A DNA stretch of 64,000 nucleotides from NCBI GenBank assembly GCA_026984915.1, contig JALSRG010000118.1, positions 1 to 64,000 of the forward strand, given 5' to 3'. The stretch comes from Marinosulfonomonas sp. (lineage in GTDB: Bacteria > Pseudomonadota > Alphaproteobacteria > Rhodobacterales > Rhodobacteraceae). Position numbers and translations under genes: made by a program. Positions 7,489 to 15,962 of the stretch are shown piece after piece (position 1 is the first letter of the stretch; each line of letters opens with the position of its first letter). Below the pieces are notes generated by a model that searched no databases, was not told the origin of the DNA, and was given only the letters and a program-made list of their open reading frames with translations.

Positions 7489-8205
7489 ATGGAAAACGCC
7501 GGATACACAACGCTTACCCGCCAGTCGGGGCTGATGCGTGAAATGCAGACGGTTGCCAACAATCTGGCGAACATGTCAACGACGGGCTTTCGCAAGGAAG
7601 GTGTCATCTTTTCAGAGTACATCGCAGCCATCGACGATAAGGGGGGCTCTCTCTCCATGGCGACAGCCGATGTGCGGCAGACCGACAATCGTCAGGGGGC
7701 GCTGACCCTGACCAAGGCGACATTCGATTTCGCCATAGAAGGCGGCGGCTTCTTTCTGCTTGAAACCCCGGCCGGCCAGCGCCTGACCCGCGCGGGCGCA
7801 TTCACACCGAATGCCGAAGGGGAACTGGTCAATCCGGACGGATACCGTTTGCTGGACAGCGGCGGCTCACCCGTTTTCATCCCGCCGGACGCGTCTTCGA
7901 TTTCGTTGGCAAATGACGGAACCCTCAGCGCCGATGGCCGCCCGCTGACCCAGATTGGCCTGTTCCAACCGCTCGACCCCAATGATCTTGTTCGCGAAGA
8001 CGGGGTCCGGTTTCGGGCCGACAAAGGCACCAGGCCCATGGAAAACGCCGTAATCTTGCAAGGGTATCTGGAAGATTCAAACGTAAATCCGATCACTGAA
8101 ATATCAAGAATGATCGAGGTGCAGCGCGCTTACGAACTGGGCCAGAGCTTCATGGACAAGGAAGACGAACGCATCCGGTCTGTTCTGCAGACACTCGGCC
8201 GCTAA
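7489..8205 (+). CDS. flgF: Flagellar rod protein FlgF
   Basis: A 238-residue protein of the FlgE/F/G family. The N-terminal rod motif is NNLANMSTTGFRKEGVIFSE near residue 23, and the C-terminal motif is EISRMIEVQRAYELGQSF. It is shorter than FlgG and directly precedes it, the usual arrangement that separates FlgF from FlgG. It lies 3 bp after fliQ. Confidence 0.9.
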   Translation: MENAGYTTLTRQSGLMREMQTVANNLANMSTTGFRKEGVIFSEYIAAIDDKGGSLSMATADVRQTDNRQGALTLTKATFDFAIEGGGFFLLETPAGQRLTRAGAFTPNAEGELVNPDGYRLLDSGGSPVFIPPDASSISLANDGTLSADGRPLTQIGLFQPLDPNDLVREDGVRFRADKGTRPMENAVILQGYLEDSNVNPITEISRMIEVQRAYELGQSFMDKEDERIRSVLQTLGR

Positions 8206-8223
8206 CCGACAAGGAGAGCAAAC

Positions 8224-9009
8224 ATGCGCGCCCTGAAAATTGCCGCAACAGGCATGCTGGCCCAACAAACCCGGGTCGAAGTGATTTCCAACAATCTCGC
8301 GAATATGAGCACGACCGGCTACAATACCCGGCGCGCCGAATTTGCGGATTTGCATTATCAGCAGGTCGCCCGGGCCGGTACGATAAATGCTTCGGACGGA
8401 ACAGTGCTTCCGACCGGGGTGCAACTGGGCCTGGGGGTCCGGCCCTCCTCCGTTACCGTACAGTTGTCACAGGGATCGCTGGCACAAACCGGCGGAGATC
8501 TTGATCTTGCGATCGAAGGCAGTGGCTATCTGGAAGTCACCCTGCCGTCCGGTGTTTCCGGCTATACCCGGGATGGTGCGCTGAAACGGTCCGCCGACGG
8601 GCAGATCGTCACGGCCGACGGGTTTGCGGTGGCACCGGGGATCACCATCCCGTCGGATGCCAGAAGCATTTCTGTCAATGCCGAGGGCGAGATTTATGCC
8701 TATTTCAATGACCGTATCGAACCGGAACTTCTGGGGCAGTTTACGCTGGCACATTTCACTAACCCGGCAGGGCTGGAGGCAAAAGGCAGCAATCTGTTTC
8801 TGGAAACCACTGCCTCCGGGCCGTCGCTTGTGGGCACACCGGGCAGCGATGGCCTGGGGGTTCTGCGCCAGGGGTATCTGGAGGATTCCTCCGTCGATGC
8901 CGTCCGGGAAATCACCGAACTGATCGAGGCGCAACGTGGATACGAAATGAACTCCAAAGTCATATCCGCCGCCGACCAGATGCTCGGCGCAACGACGCAG
9001 ATACGCTGA
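8224..9009 (+). CDS. flgG: Flagellar distal rod protein FlgG
   Basis: A 261-residue distal rod subunit at the standard FlgG length. It has NNLANMSTTGYNTRRAEFAD near the N-terminus and ITELIEAQRGYEMNSKVI near the C-terminus, ending in the family pattern AADQMLGATTQI. An AAGGAGAG ribosome site precedes the ATG. Its stop overlaps the flgA start by one base (TGATG). Confidence 0.95.
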   Translation: MRALKIAATGMLAQQTRVEVISNNLANMSTTGYNTRRAEFADLHYQQVARAGTINASDGTVLPTGVQLGLGVRPSSVTVQLSQGSLAQTGGDLDLAIEGSGYLEVTLPSGVSGYTRDGALKRSADGQIVTADGFAVAPGITIPSDARSISVNAEGEIYAYFNDRIEPELLGQFTLAHFTNPAGLEAKGSNLFLETTASGPSLVGTPGSDGLGVLRQGYLEDSSVDAVREITELIEAQRGYEMNSKVISAADQMLGATTQIR

Positions 9010-9434
9010 TGTTGCGGTTTGTTGCGATCCTGCTGGCCCTTGTCGCCACAACGCGGCCGGTTCTGGCCGAAACCCTTATGGCGGCCCGCACAATCCGCAG
9101 CAAATCCATTCTCTCAGCGGCGGATCTTGTCGTGGAAGACAGCCGCATTCCCGGTGCCCTCACCAACCCGGAAGACGCAATTGGCATGGAGGCGCGTGTG
9201 GTACTTTACGCTGGCCGACCAATCCGGCCCGAAGATATCGGCCCACCGGCTATTATTGAACGAAATCAAATTATTACGCTGGTATACCTGCGCGGTACTT
9301 TGCGCATATCGGCCGAAGCACGGTCCCTCGGGCGTGCCGGTGTGGGCGACCGGCTGAGGGTGATGAACCTTGCTTCCCGAAATACCGTGACCGGAGTTGT
9401 CAATGCTGACGGTACGGTCACGGTTGGCAACTGA
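9009..9434 (+). CDS. flgA: P-ring assembly chaperone FlgA
   Basis: A 141-residue secreted protein with an N-terminal signal peptide (hydrophobic FVAILLALVATTRPVLA) and the SAF/FlgA C-terminal pattern with LVYLRGTLRISAEARSLGRA and VMNLASRNTVTGVV. FlgA helps FlgI polymerise into the periplasmic P-ring. It is shorter than the roughly 220-residue enteric FlgA, as is common in alphaproteobacteria. It is translationally coupled to flgG. Confidence 0.9.
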   Translation: MLRFVAILLALVATTRPVLAETLMAARTIRSKSILSAADLVVEDSRIPGALTNPEDAIGMEARVVLYAGRPIRPEDIGPPAIIERNQIITLVYLRGTLRISAEARSLGRAGVGDRLRVMNLASRNTVTGVVNADGTVTVGN

Positions 9435-9454
9435 ATCCAGAAAGGACGCCACCA

Positions 9455-10189
9455 ATGCGCTTTACGCAGACAATCATTTTCCTTTCCCTGCTGCTTGCAA
9501 CAACTGCCTGCCAGCGCCTGAATGATGTCGGAAAAGTTCCGCAGTTTACCCCCACCCAGGAAACCAGTGAATTTCGCGCCATGATGACCCCGCCGCTGCC
9601 TGAAGTTGTGGAAAACCGGCGGCAATCCGGCCGGGCTTCGCTCTGGACCGGTGAGCGTTCTTCCCTCCTGGGGGACAGGCGCGCCGTCAAACGCGGCGAT
9701 ATCCTGACCGTTGTCATCAAAATCGACGACAAGGCCGAAATATCCAATTCGACAAAACGGTCCCGCAAGGGCTCGGAACGAATGGGGATTCCGTCACTGC
9801 TGGGTATTCCGCAACGTATCAATCAGAGCCTGCCGCAGGGCGCGACAATGGATCCGGCCGTCGCCACGAATTCCACCAGCTCTTCCTCGGGAGATGGCTC
9901 GGTCCGGCGTAAGGAGAAACTGACGCTGCGGGTTGCCGCAACCATCGTTGATGTTCTGCAGAATGGTGTTCTGTCAATCCAAGGCTCTCAGGAAGTACGC
10001 GTCAACTTTGAAATCCGGGAGCTGCTTGTCTCGGGGTATGTCCGGCCGGAAGACATCTCGCGCCAGAACGAAATTACCTATGACAAGATTGCCTCGGCCC
10101 GCATTTCCTATGGTGGCCGTGGACAGATCTCAGACGTTCAGCAACCCCGTTACGGCCAACAGGTGGCCGATATCGTTCTTCCGTTCTAG
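9455..10189 (+). CDS. flgH: Flagellar L-ring lipoprotein FlgH
   Basis: A 244-residue outer-membrane lipoprotein that forms the L-ring. The signal peptide ends with the lipobox LATTAC, giving a mature N-terminal Cys. Family motifs include RAVKRGDILTVVIKIDDKAE and VLSIQGSQEVRVNFEIREL, with the C-terminal RISYGGRGQISDVQQPRYGQ. An AAAGGA ribosome site precedes the ATG. Confidence 0.95.
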   Translation: MRFTQTIIFLSLLLATTACQRLNDVGKVPQFTPTQETSEFRAMMTPPLPEVVENRRQSGRASLWTGERSSLLGDRRAVKRGDILTVVIKIDDKAEISNSTKRSRKGSERMGIPSLLGIPQRINQSLPQGATMDPAVATNSTSSSSGDGSVRRKEKLTLRVAATIVDVLQNGVLSIQGSQEVRVNFEIRELLVSGYVRPEDISRQNEITYDKIASARISYGGRGQISDVQQPRYGQQVADIVLPF

Positions 10190-10200
10190 CGAGGCCAGAC

Positions 10201-10725
10201 ATGCGCAAACTGCTCCCCTTGATACTCCTCCTGATCGGAACCGGCGCCGGTATTGGCGCCGGCGTTGCGATGAAACCCAAAGCCTCAGAGGAAACCGAGG
10301 CGGCAAACTGCAACCCTGCCACGACTGAATCAGACCATCCGGCAGCAGAAGCCACCATGCCAGAGGAATCAAATGGCCACCAGGGCGGTGAAAACAATCA
10401 GGAACATGATTATGTCAAACTCAACAACCAGTTTGTGATTCCGGTCGTCAAACACGAGAAAGTGGCCTCGCTGGTGGTTTTATCGCTTAGCCTTGAGGTC
10501 GAGCCCGGTAGCAATGATGAGGTCTTTGCCAAAGAGCCAAAGCTCCGAGACGCCTTTCTGCAGGTTCTGTTCGATCACGCAAACTCCGGAGGTTTCGACG
10601 GGGCGTTCACCCGAAGCAACAATATGATAATCTTGCGAAACGCACTGTTGGAGGTTGCCAGGAAAACACTTGGTGCAATTGTTTCTGATGTTCTGATCGT
10701 AGACATCGTGCGTCAGGATACCTGA
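10201..10725 (+). CDS. FliL-like flagellar basal-body-associated protein
   Basis: A 174-residue single-span protein: a hydrophobic helix near residues 5-24, a long acidic, low-complexity linker (about 28-72), then a C-terminal domain of the FliL type (NNQFVIPVVKHEKVASLVVL, KLRDAFLQVLFDHANSGGF). It is the last gene of the flgB operon. A second, more canonical FliL is encoded at 20407-20904, so the cluster carries two FliL-family proteins. FliL strengthens stator-rotor coupling; whether this paralogue does the same is unknown. Confidence 0.7.
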   Translation: MRKLLPLILLLIGTGAGIGAGVAMKPKASEETEAANCNPATTESDHPAAEATMPEESNGHQGGENNQEHDYVKLNNQFVIPVVKHEKVASLVVLSLSLEVEPGSNDEVFAKEPKLRDAFLQVLFDHANSGGFDGAFTRSNNMIILRNALLEVARKTLGAIVSDVLIVDIVRQDT

Positions 10726-10740
10726 CGACGGGTTGTGTAT

Positions 10741-11127
10741 CTACCGAATCCGGCGCTTGGCTAGAATACGTTTCTGCACAGCGCTTTCCTGACAGATCGC
10801 CTTTAGTGCCTCGCAACGCCCGAAAGCTTTTTTAGATTTGCCCTTCCGCTCCTGGATGTTTCCGATAAGACCCGCGCGTTGGGTGTTCAGAACCGCAAGG
10901 TTCTGTTCCAGCCAGACAGATCGGCGCTGATCAGCCCCCGCAAAAGAGGCGGCATCCGGGCTTTTGCTCCGCAGCAGGCTTGCCGCGCGTTCTCTGGCAC
11001 CTCTTTTCAACAGGTCCACCTGCTGGGCCAGGGCGGCCTCATCGCGGATCAGACTCTGAAGTGAACTGAGTTCAACCTGCAAGATCAGTTCACTCAGTTT
11101 GAGCAGCTCTTTCATTCTTTTATCCAT
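10741..11127 (-). CDS. Coiled-coil protein, possible FliJ counterpart
   Basis: A 128-residue, strongly helical, basic protein with no signal peptide. It starts MDKRMKELLKLSELILQVEL and has Leu/Gln/Arg-rich heptads throughout. It starts 6 bp after the flhB stop, with an AGGAG further upstream, so it is the last gene of the minus flagellar block. FliJ is a small helical rod that links FliI to FlhA; no other FliJ is visible in the window and the size fits, but no sequence signature proves it. It meets the FliL-like gene tail to tail. Confidence 0.55.
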   Translation of the reverse strand: MDKRMKELLKLSELILQVELSSLQSLIRDEAALAQQVDLLKRGARERAASLLRSKSPDAASFAGADQRRSVWLEQNLAVLNTQRAGLIGNIQERKGKSKKAFGRCEALKAICQESAVQKRILAKRRIR

Positions 11128-11133
11128 TCAGGT

Positions 11134-12222
11134 TCACATGCTCCTGCCTGCCCTGGTGCGAATAGTCTCGGCAAAGCGAATGGCGGCAGCAACTGCAGGG
11201 TAGTGTTCGGGCCAGATTTCCTGACCAATTTCCACAACCGCAAACAGCGCCCGGGCGGTGGGAGGATCACGGTGAATCGGAATGCCCGATTCAATCGCAA
11301 TCTCACGAATTCTGGCGGCAATCTCATCCGTGCCCTTTGCCACACACAACGGTGCAGCACCCGGCTGCCTGTTCCATTTCAAAGCGACGGCATAATGTTC
11401 GGGATTGACGATAACAACGTCTGCTTCCGGTACGGATGACAGCATCTGGTTCATGGCAATGGCATAGCCTTTCTGCCGGCGCTGCTGTTTTACGTGTGGG
11501 TCACCTTCCGACTGTTTCGTTTCATCGGTCAGATCCTTTCGGGACATCCGGTTTTTACGGATGTGTTCCTGATACTGCCAAAGGTAATCTACCGCGCCAA
11601 TGACAATTGCAATTGCCAGGACAAACAGCAAAAACTCCATCGTCAGCCTGACGAGCACGGCGGCTGCCACCTGGGCTTCTGCATGCAGAGCGCCGAGTAT
11701 TTCGGGCAGGCGGTTCAACAGAAAATAGGTCAGAACCACCGAGTAGATCAGGAGCTTGAAAAAACTTTTCCCAAACTCGAACAACCCGCTGCGCCCAAAC
11801 TTGTTTTTTGCATTTGCCAACACTGAAACACGAGACAATTTGAAATGCAGTTTTTCCGGCGCGAATGTCAGACTTTTCTGCAGGATAATCGAAAGCAGCA
11901 CAAATAGCCCCGGAACCACAAACCAGATGCCCATTTCTCTGACGATGCCCATGAGCAGGCTTCCCGAAAAGGCCTGTGACGAACCCGCAAATATCTGGCT
12001 GGAAAGCCTGTCGGAATTTGCCAGCAAACCCGCCAGAACATTGCCAAGCCCCAAGAGTGAATTGCTGCCCACGGCAAAAGCAACCATGACAAGGCCGCCA
12101 TAGGATGCGGCAACGTTCAGATCAGCCGAGCGCGCTATCTCTCCTTTTTTTCTTGCGTCATCCAGTTTCTTTTGCGACGGCTCATGGGTTTTTTCACCCT
12201 GATCTTCTGCTGAATCGCTCAT
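11134..12222 (-). CDS. flhB: Flagellar export switch protein FlhB
   Basis: A 362-residue export-gate protein with four membrane segments in the N-terminal half and a cytoplasmic domain that switches substrate specificity. The start shows the family pattern HEPSQKKLDDARKKGEIARS. The autocleavage site, normally NPTH, reads NPEH here (IVNPEHYAVALKWN); the Asn and Pro needed for cleavage are kept. The ATG shares a base with the fliR stop (TGATG); an adjacent upstream GTG at 12225 is the alternative start. Confidence 0.95.
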   Translation of the reverse strand: MSDSAEDQGEKTHEPSQKKLDDARKKGEIARSADLNVAASYGGLVMVAFAVGSNSLLGLGNVLAGLLANSDRLSSQIFAGSSQAFSGSLLMGIVREMGIWFVVPGLFVLLSIILQKSLTFAPEKLHFKLSRVSVLANAKNKFGRSGLFEFGKSFFKLLIYSVVLTYFLLNRLPEILGALHAEAQVAAAVLVRLTMEFLLFVLAIAIVIGAVDYLWQYQEHIRKNRMSRKDLTDETKQSEGDPHVKQQRRQKGYAIAMNQMLSSVPEADVVIVNPEHYAVALKWNRQPGAAPLCVAKGTDEIAARIREIAIESGIPIHRDPPTARALFAVVEIGQEIWPEHYPAVAAAIRFAETIRTRAGRSM

Positions 12223-13001
12223 CACGGGCCCCTGAACGGATTGGCCAGCAATTCAGAAAATGCCGCCGACCATACCGACAGCAGTGAGGGCAAAACGAGA
12301 AAAAGCAGAATCAGGCCGCCTGCGGTGATGGCAGGGGCCCCGATAAAGGCGACCATCAGTTGCGGCATGGCCCGATTGATGACGCCCAGGGTCACATTGT
12401 AGATCAGCGACGCGACAATAAAGGGAGCAGCGAGAGAAAACGCCAGTGAAAAAGCTTTGGCAATACGCCCGATCCCCCATTCAGACAGCATGCCCGGACC
12501 AGGAAATACACCGGCGGGCATCATGTCATAGGAGAGTATGAAGACTTCGGCAATACGCACATGCAGCCCGGTGATCACGGCTAGGGCCAACCCGGCAACA
12601 ACCATGATATGGCCGATCGCCGGTTGCGGCTCTACCCCGGCCGCCCCGCCAAAAATCTGCGAAAGAGATGTCGACTGTGCGGCGATCGAACCCGCCATCT
12701 GAAGCGCGAGAATGAAAAGGCGCAGAACAATACCGATAACAAGGCCCGCGATAACCTCCGTGGCCAGGAAAACCGGTTGCGGATCCTGTGCGGACACCAC
12801 CGGGGCCAGTCTGTCAGAAACCGCCGGAAAGATGACGATCGAAAACGCCAGAGCCAGTGACAGGCGGATGCGTTGCGGGACCGAGCGCTCACCAAAGGCG
12901 GGCAGCAGGGCCATCGCAGCCCCAACCCGAAGAAAAACCAGAACGGCTGTGACAAAATCTGTCCTGACAAGCTCGGCCAGGTTTTGAAGGGCGTCATTCA
13001 T
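12222..13001 (-). CDS. fliR: Flagellar export gate protein FliR
   Basis: A 259-residue integral membrane protein with about six hydrophobic segments. The family start is recognisable (FVTAVLVFLRVGAAMALLPA, then FGERSVPQRIRLSLALA). FliR forms the export gate with FliP and FliQ and contacts FlhB. It overlaps flhA by 4 bp and flhB by one base, so flhA-fliR-flhB are translationally coupled. Confidence 0.95.
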   Translation of the reverse strand: MNDALQNLAELVRTDFVTAVLVFLRVGAAMALLPAFGERSVPQRIRLSLALAFSIVIFPAVSDRLAPVVSAQDPQPVFLATEVIAGLVIGIVLRLFILALQMAGSIAAQSTSLSQIFGGAAGVEPQPAIGHIMVVAGLALAVITGLHVRIAEVFILSYDMMPAGVFPGPGMLSEWGIGRIAKAFSLAFSLAAPFIVASLIYNVTLGVINRAMPQLMVAFIGAPAITAGGLILLFLVLPSLLSVWSAAFSELLANPFRGP

Positions 13002-15091
13002 GCCGGCACAAGTCCGACCAGGGATGGACGGGCCTCCAGCGCTATTTCTTCAAAGGACAGAACCGGGTTTTGAATGCCTTTTGCCATCAGAACGGTGTGG
13101 AGAAACCGGCGTCTGCGCCGGGAGGTGGCGATAGCGGCATAGATACCCGATTCGCCCGCTTTGGCTATTTTTTCAGCGATGCCGTTTGCCAGCCGGTTAA
13201 AAGCCTCTGGCGGCAGGGCAACATCATTCTGACCCCGATCGCCTTCGATCTGATAGGTGTTGAAAGCCTCTTCCCATTCCGGGGAAAGCTGCACCAGCGG
13301 AATGGTACCATCCTCACGTTTCAGTTCCGCGACGATCTGAAAACCCAGGCGCTGGCGCACATGTTCACAGATCATTTCTGCCGTGGGCAATGATGTCCGC
13401 ACTTCTGCGATGGCTTCCAGGATCAACGGAAGGTTACGCACACAAACCCGTTCTTCCAGGAGCAACCGCATAACCGCCAGCAACAGATCAACCGGCACCT
13501 TTTCAGGAACCAGTTCGTCAATGACCCGCCGGTTTGCCGCAGCTCTGTCGGAGTCTGAAAGATTGACGAACTCGTCCAGAATCCGCCGCAATGCCTTTAA
13601 TGTCAGAAGCCGCGAGAAGTTGTGCTTGATCACCTCCAGAAGATGCGTGGCCAGAACTTCTGTAGCGGTGACCACAGTCGAGCCGGACAATGCGGCCTCT
13701 TCCTGCTGGTCGGCGGGAATCCAGCGCGCCGGGGCGCCGTAGACCGGCTCTTTTACTTCTTCGCCATCCGGCAGGTTCTCTGGCCTGTCTGTCAACAGCG
13801 CCAGCGCCTTTTCCGGGAACAACTTGTCACGCGCCTGCTCAACACCCTGAATTCGGATGACATAGGTTCCGCCGGGAAGCGAGGCATCATCGGTCAGACG
13901 GATTTCCGGAAGGATCAGCCCATAAACAGATGCAACATGCAGGCGCATGTTGGCAATTCGCGCATCAAGCCCTGTGGCCGGATCCAGCGCCATACCCACA
14001 AGGTCGGGTGCAAACTCTACATGGATATCATCAAGATCCAAAACATCGCCAATGGGCCTTTCTTTTGCCGCTGCATCTGTCTCCGTTTCCGGTGTGGCGC
14101 GCTGTTGTGCTTTCGCAACGGCCTTGCGGTGCACGATCCATGCGAATGAAGCCAGCGTCACCGCGCCGGCGAGAAACGGAATGAACGGCAGGCCCGGAAC
14201 CAGGGCAAACAGCGCCATCAGCACAGCAACAGTTGCAAGGGCTGGCGGATAACGTCCGAGTTGCGAGATCAGGGCCAGATCGGTTGAGCCGGTGGCGCCC
14301 CCGCGTGCCAGCAACAGTGCGGACGCAATCGAAATGATGACGGCCGGGATCTGGGAGACCAGCCCATCCCCGACAGTCAGAATGGTATAAGTCTTGAACG
14401 CCTGGGAAATCGGCATGCCATGAACAACCGTTCCCATGATCAGACCCATCACCAGATTGAGCATGGTAATAAGAAGACCGGCGATGGCATCACCTTTGAC
14501 AAACTTGGAAGCCCCGTCCAAAGACCCGAAGAATGTTGTTTCGGCCTGCTCTGTCTCTCGTCTCGCTTTTGCTTCGGCATGGTCAATGGCACCTGCCGAC
14601 ATATCGCTGTCGATCGCCAACTGTTTGCCCGGCATTGCGTCCAGGGCAAACCGCGCGCCAACCTCGGCCATCCGGGTCGCACCTTTGGTGATAACAATGA
14701 AATTCACGATCAACAGGACGCCAAAAACCACAAGCCCCAGAAAGACACTGCCCCCCATGACAAAGTTGGCAAACCCTTCGATCACATCCCCTGCGGCACC
14801 TGTCCCGGTATGTCCCTGCCCGACAATCAGTTTTGTGGAAGAAACATTCAGTGAAAGCCGCAACATCAACGATGCAAGAAGAATTGTGGGAAAGGCGGAA
14901 AAATCCAACGGGCGCTCAATAAACAGGGTGATGGTGAAAATCAGAATTGCCAATGCGAATGATGCGGCCAGCCCGATATCAAGTACCCAGGCAGGGACCG
15001 GCAGAATCATCATGACGATCACGGCCATCAGGGCCAAGGCCAACAGGACGGTCGGCTGAAATACCCTGGAAAGAGAGAACGAAGAGGTCAT
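12998..15091 (-). CDS. flhA: Flagellar export gate protein FlhA
   Basis: A 697-residue protein of normal FlhA length. The N-terminal half has about eight membrane segments and the conserved loop with KGATRMAEVGARFALDAMPG and QLAIDSDMSAG, the proton-driven export core. The C-terminal half is the cytoplasmic ring domain that docks chaperones, with VLATHLLEVIKHNFSRLLT and the end RPSLVGLVPA. It starts 3 bp after the stop of the lytic transglycosylase gene. Confidence 0.97.
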   Translation of the reverse strand: MTSSFSLSRVFQPTVLLALALMAVIVMMILPVPAWVLDIGLAASFALAILIFTITLFIERPLDFSAFPTILLASLMLRLSLNVSSTKLIVGQGHTGTGAAGDVIEGFANFVMGGSVFLGLVVFGVLLIVNFIVITKGATRMAEVGARFALDAMPGKQLAIDSDMSAGAIDHAEAKARRETEQAETTFFGSLDGASKFVKGDAIAGLLITMLNLVMGLIMGTVVHGMPISQAFKTYTILTVGDGLVSQIPAVIISIASALLLARGGATGSTDLALISQLGRYPPALATVAVLMALFALVPGLPFIPFLAGAVTLASFAWIVHRKAVAKAQQRATPETETDAAAKERPIGDVLDLDDIHVEFAPDLVGMALDPATGLDARIANMRLHVASVYGLILPEIRLTDDASLPGGTYVIRIQGVEQARDKLFPEKALALLTDRPENLPDGEEVKEPVYGAPARWIPADQQEEAALSGSTVVTATEVLATHLLEVIKHNFSRLLTLKALRRILDEFVNLSDSDRAAANRRVIDELVPEKVPVDLLLAVMRLLLEERVCVRNLPLILEAIAEVRTSLPTAEMICEHVRQRLGFQIVAELKREDGTIPLVQLSPEWEEAFNTYQIEGDRGQNDVALPPEAFNRLANGIAEKIAKAGESGIYAAIATSRRRRRFLHTVLMAKGIQNPVLSFEEIALEARPSLVGLVPA

Positions 15092-15094
15092 GAG

Positions 15095-15895
15095 TTATCC
15101 GTCTCTCGGTGTCATACCGATAACACGGACTGGCTGGTTGCCGGAAATCGGAACCAAAGAGCCCAGCCCGCGCGAAGCCCCTCCGGCCTGCAACAGTGGA
15201 TAGCGGTTGATGCGGGGCGCTTCCCTCATCACCCGCGCCGCTGGCTCTTTGACTGGCAGAACCGGTAGTTTTCCGCTAGCTGGCCCGGCAAGAGCCGTGC
15301 GGTAGGCTTCAAATCGCTTCTGATATTTGCGTGCAAGTTTCGGCGTTCGGGAATGATAGGCACCGGCAGCAGCACCCCAACTGCCCTTTTCCTGATACAG
15401 GTCCATCAGATAACGGGCCGCATAAAGCGCATTCACCTTCGGATCAAACATTTCCTCGATCGAGGCAAATGCGTGGCCATGCCATTTGAAATTGATCTGA
15501 AAGCACCCGATGTCAAAGCTTCGCGCACCACGCTTGTAGTTCTTGTAAACAAATGCCCGTGCTGCATCTTCTGTTTGAAACCATACACCCTTACCCTCCA
15601 TATTCACCGTCCAGGGCCATGGCCGCATCTTGCCGTTTCGCCTTCGCCCGGTTTCATTCAGAGAGATCGCCTGCAGGACGGCCAGCGGCACGTCGGTCTT
15701 TGCCGCGGCAAAGGAAGCCGCCTGATCGCATATCACGGACAAATCTGCAGACCCGGTAGAGGCCGATGCATCTGTGGCCAATACCGGCATCAATAAAACC
15801 GGAAACAGGAGTGCACGAAGCAACAGCCCAGCCCAGGGGCGTTTTGTAACGGCTATGATTTTGGATTGACTCAAGGTGCTTCTCACCCTTTCCAT
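15095..15895 (-). CDS. Secreted lytic transglycosylase (SLT type), probably flagellar
   Basis: A 266-residue secreted protein: basic N-terminus, hydrophobic signal segment (about residues 22-45), then a Slt domain. The catalytic Glu is likely that of AISLNETGRRRNG, followed by DIGCFQINFKWHG and GAAAGAYHSRTPKLARKY, which match the GxxQI and AYNxG-type motifs. Lytic transglycosylases open the peptidoglycan for the rod; Rhodobacter sphaeroides SltF is the known flagellar example. This gene lies between motA-TPR and flhA, and the rod-binding protein here lacks its own muramidase. The start is uncertain. Confidence 0.75.
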   Translation of the reverse strand: MERVRSTLSQSKIIAVTKRPWAGLLLRALLFPVLLMPVLATDASASTGSADLSVICDQAASFAAAKTDVPLAVLQAISLNETGRRRNGKMRPWPWTVNMEGKGVWFQTEDAARAFVYKNYKRGARSFDIGCFQINFKWHGHAFASIEEMFDPKVNALYAARYLMDLYQEKGSWGAAAGAYHSRTPKLARKYQKRFEAYRTALAGPASGKLPVLPVKEPAARVMREAPRINRYPLLQAGGASRGLGSLVPISGNQPVRVIGMTPRDG

Positions 15896-15962
15896 CGCAA
15901 TTCTTGCTGATCTGGTTGCTCTGAACGTTAGACCGAAGATGTTTAGGAAAAGTAATGACGCA

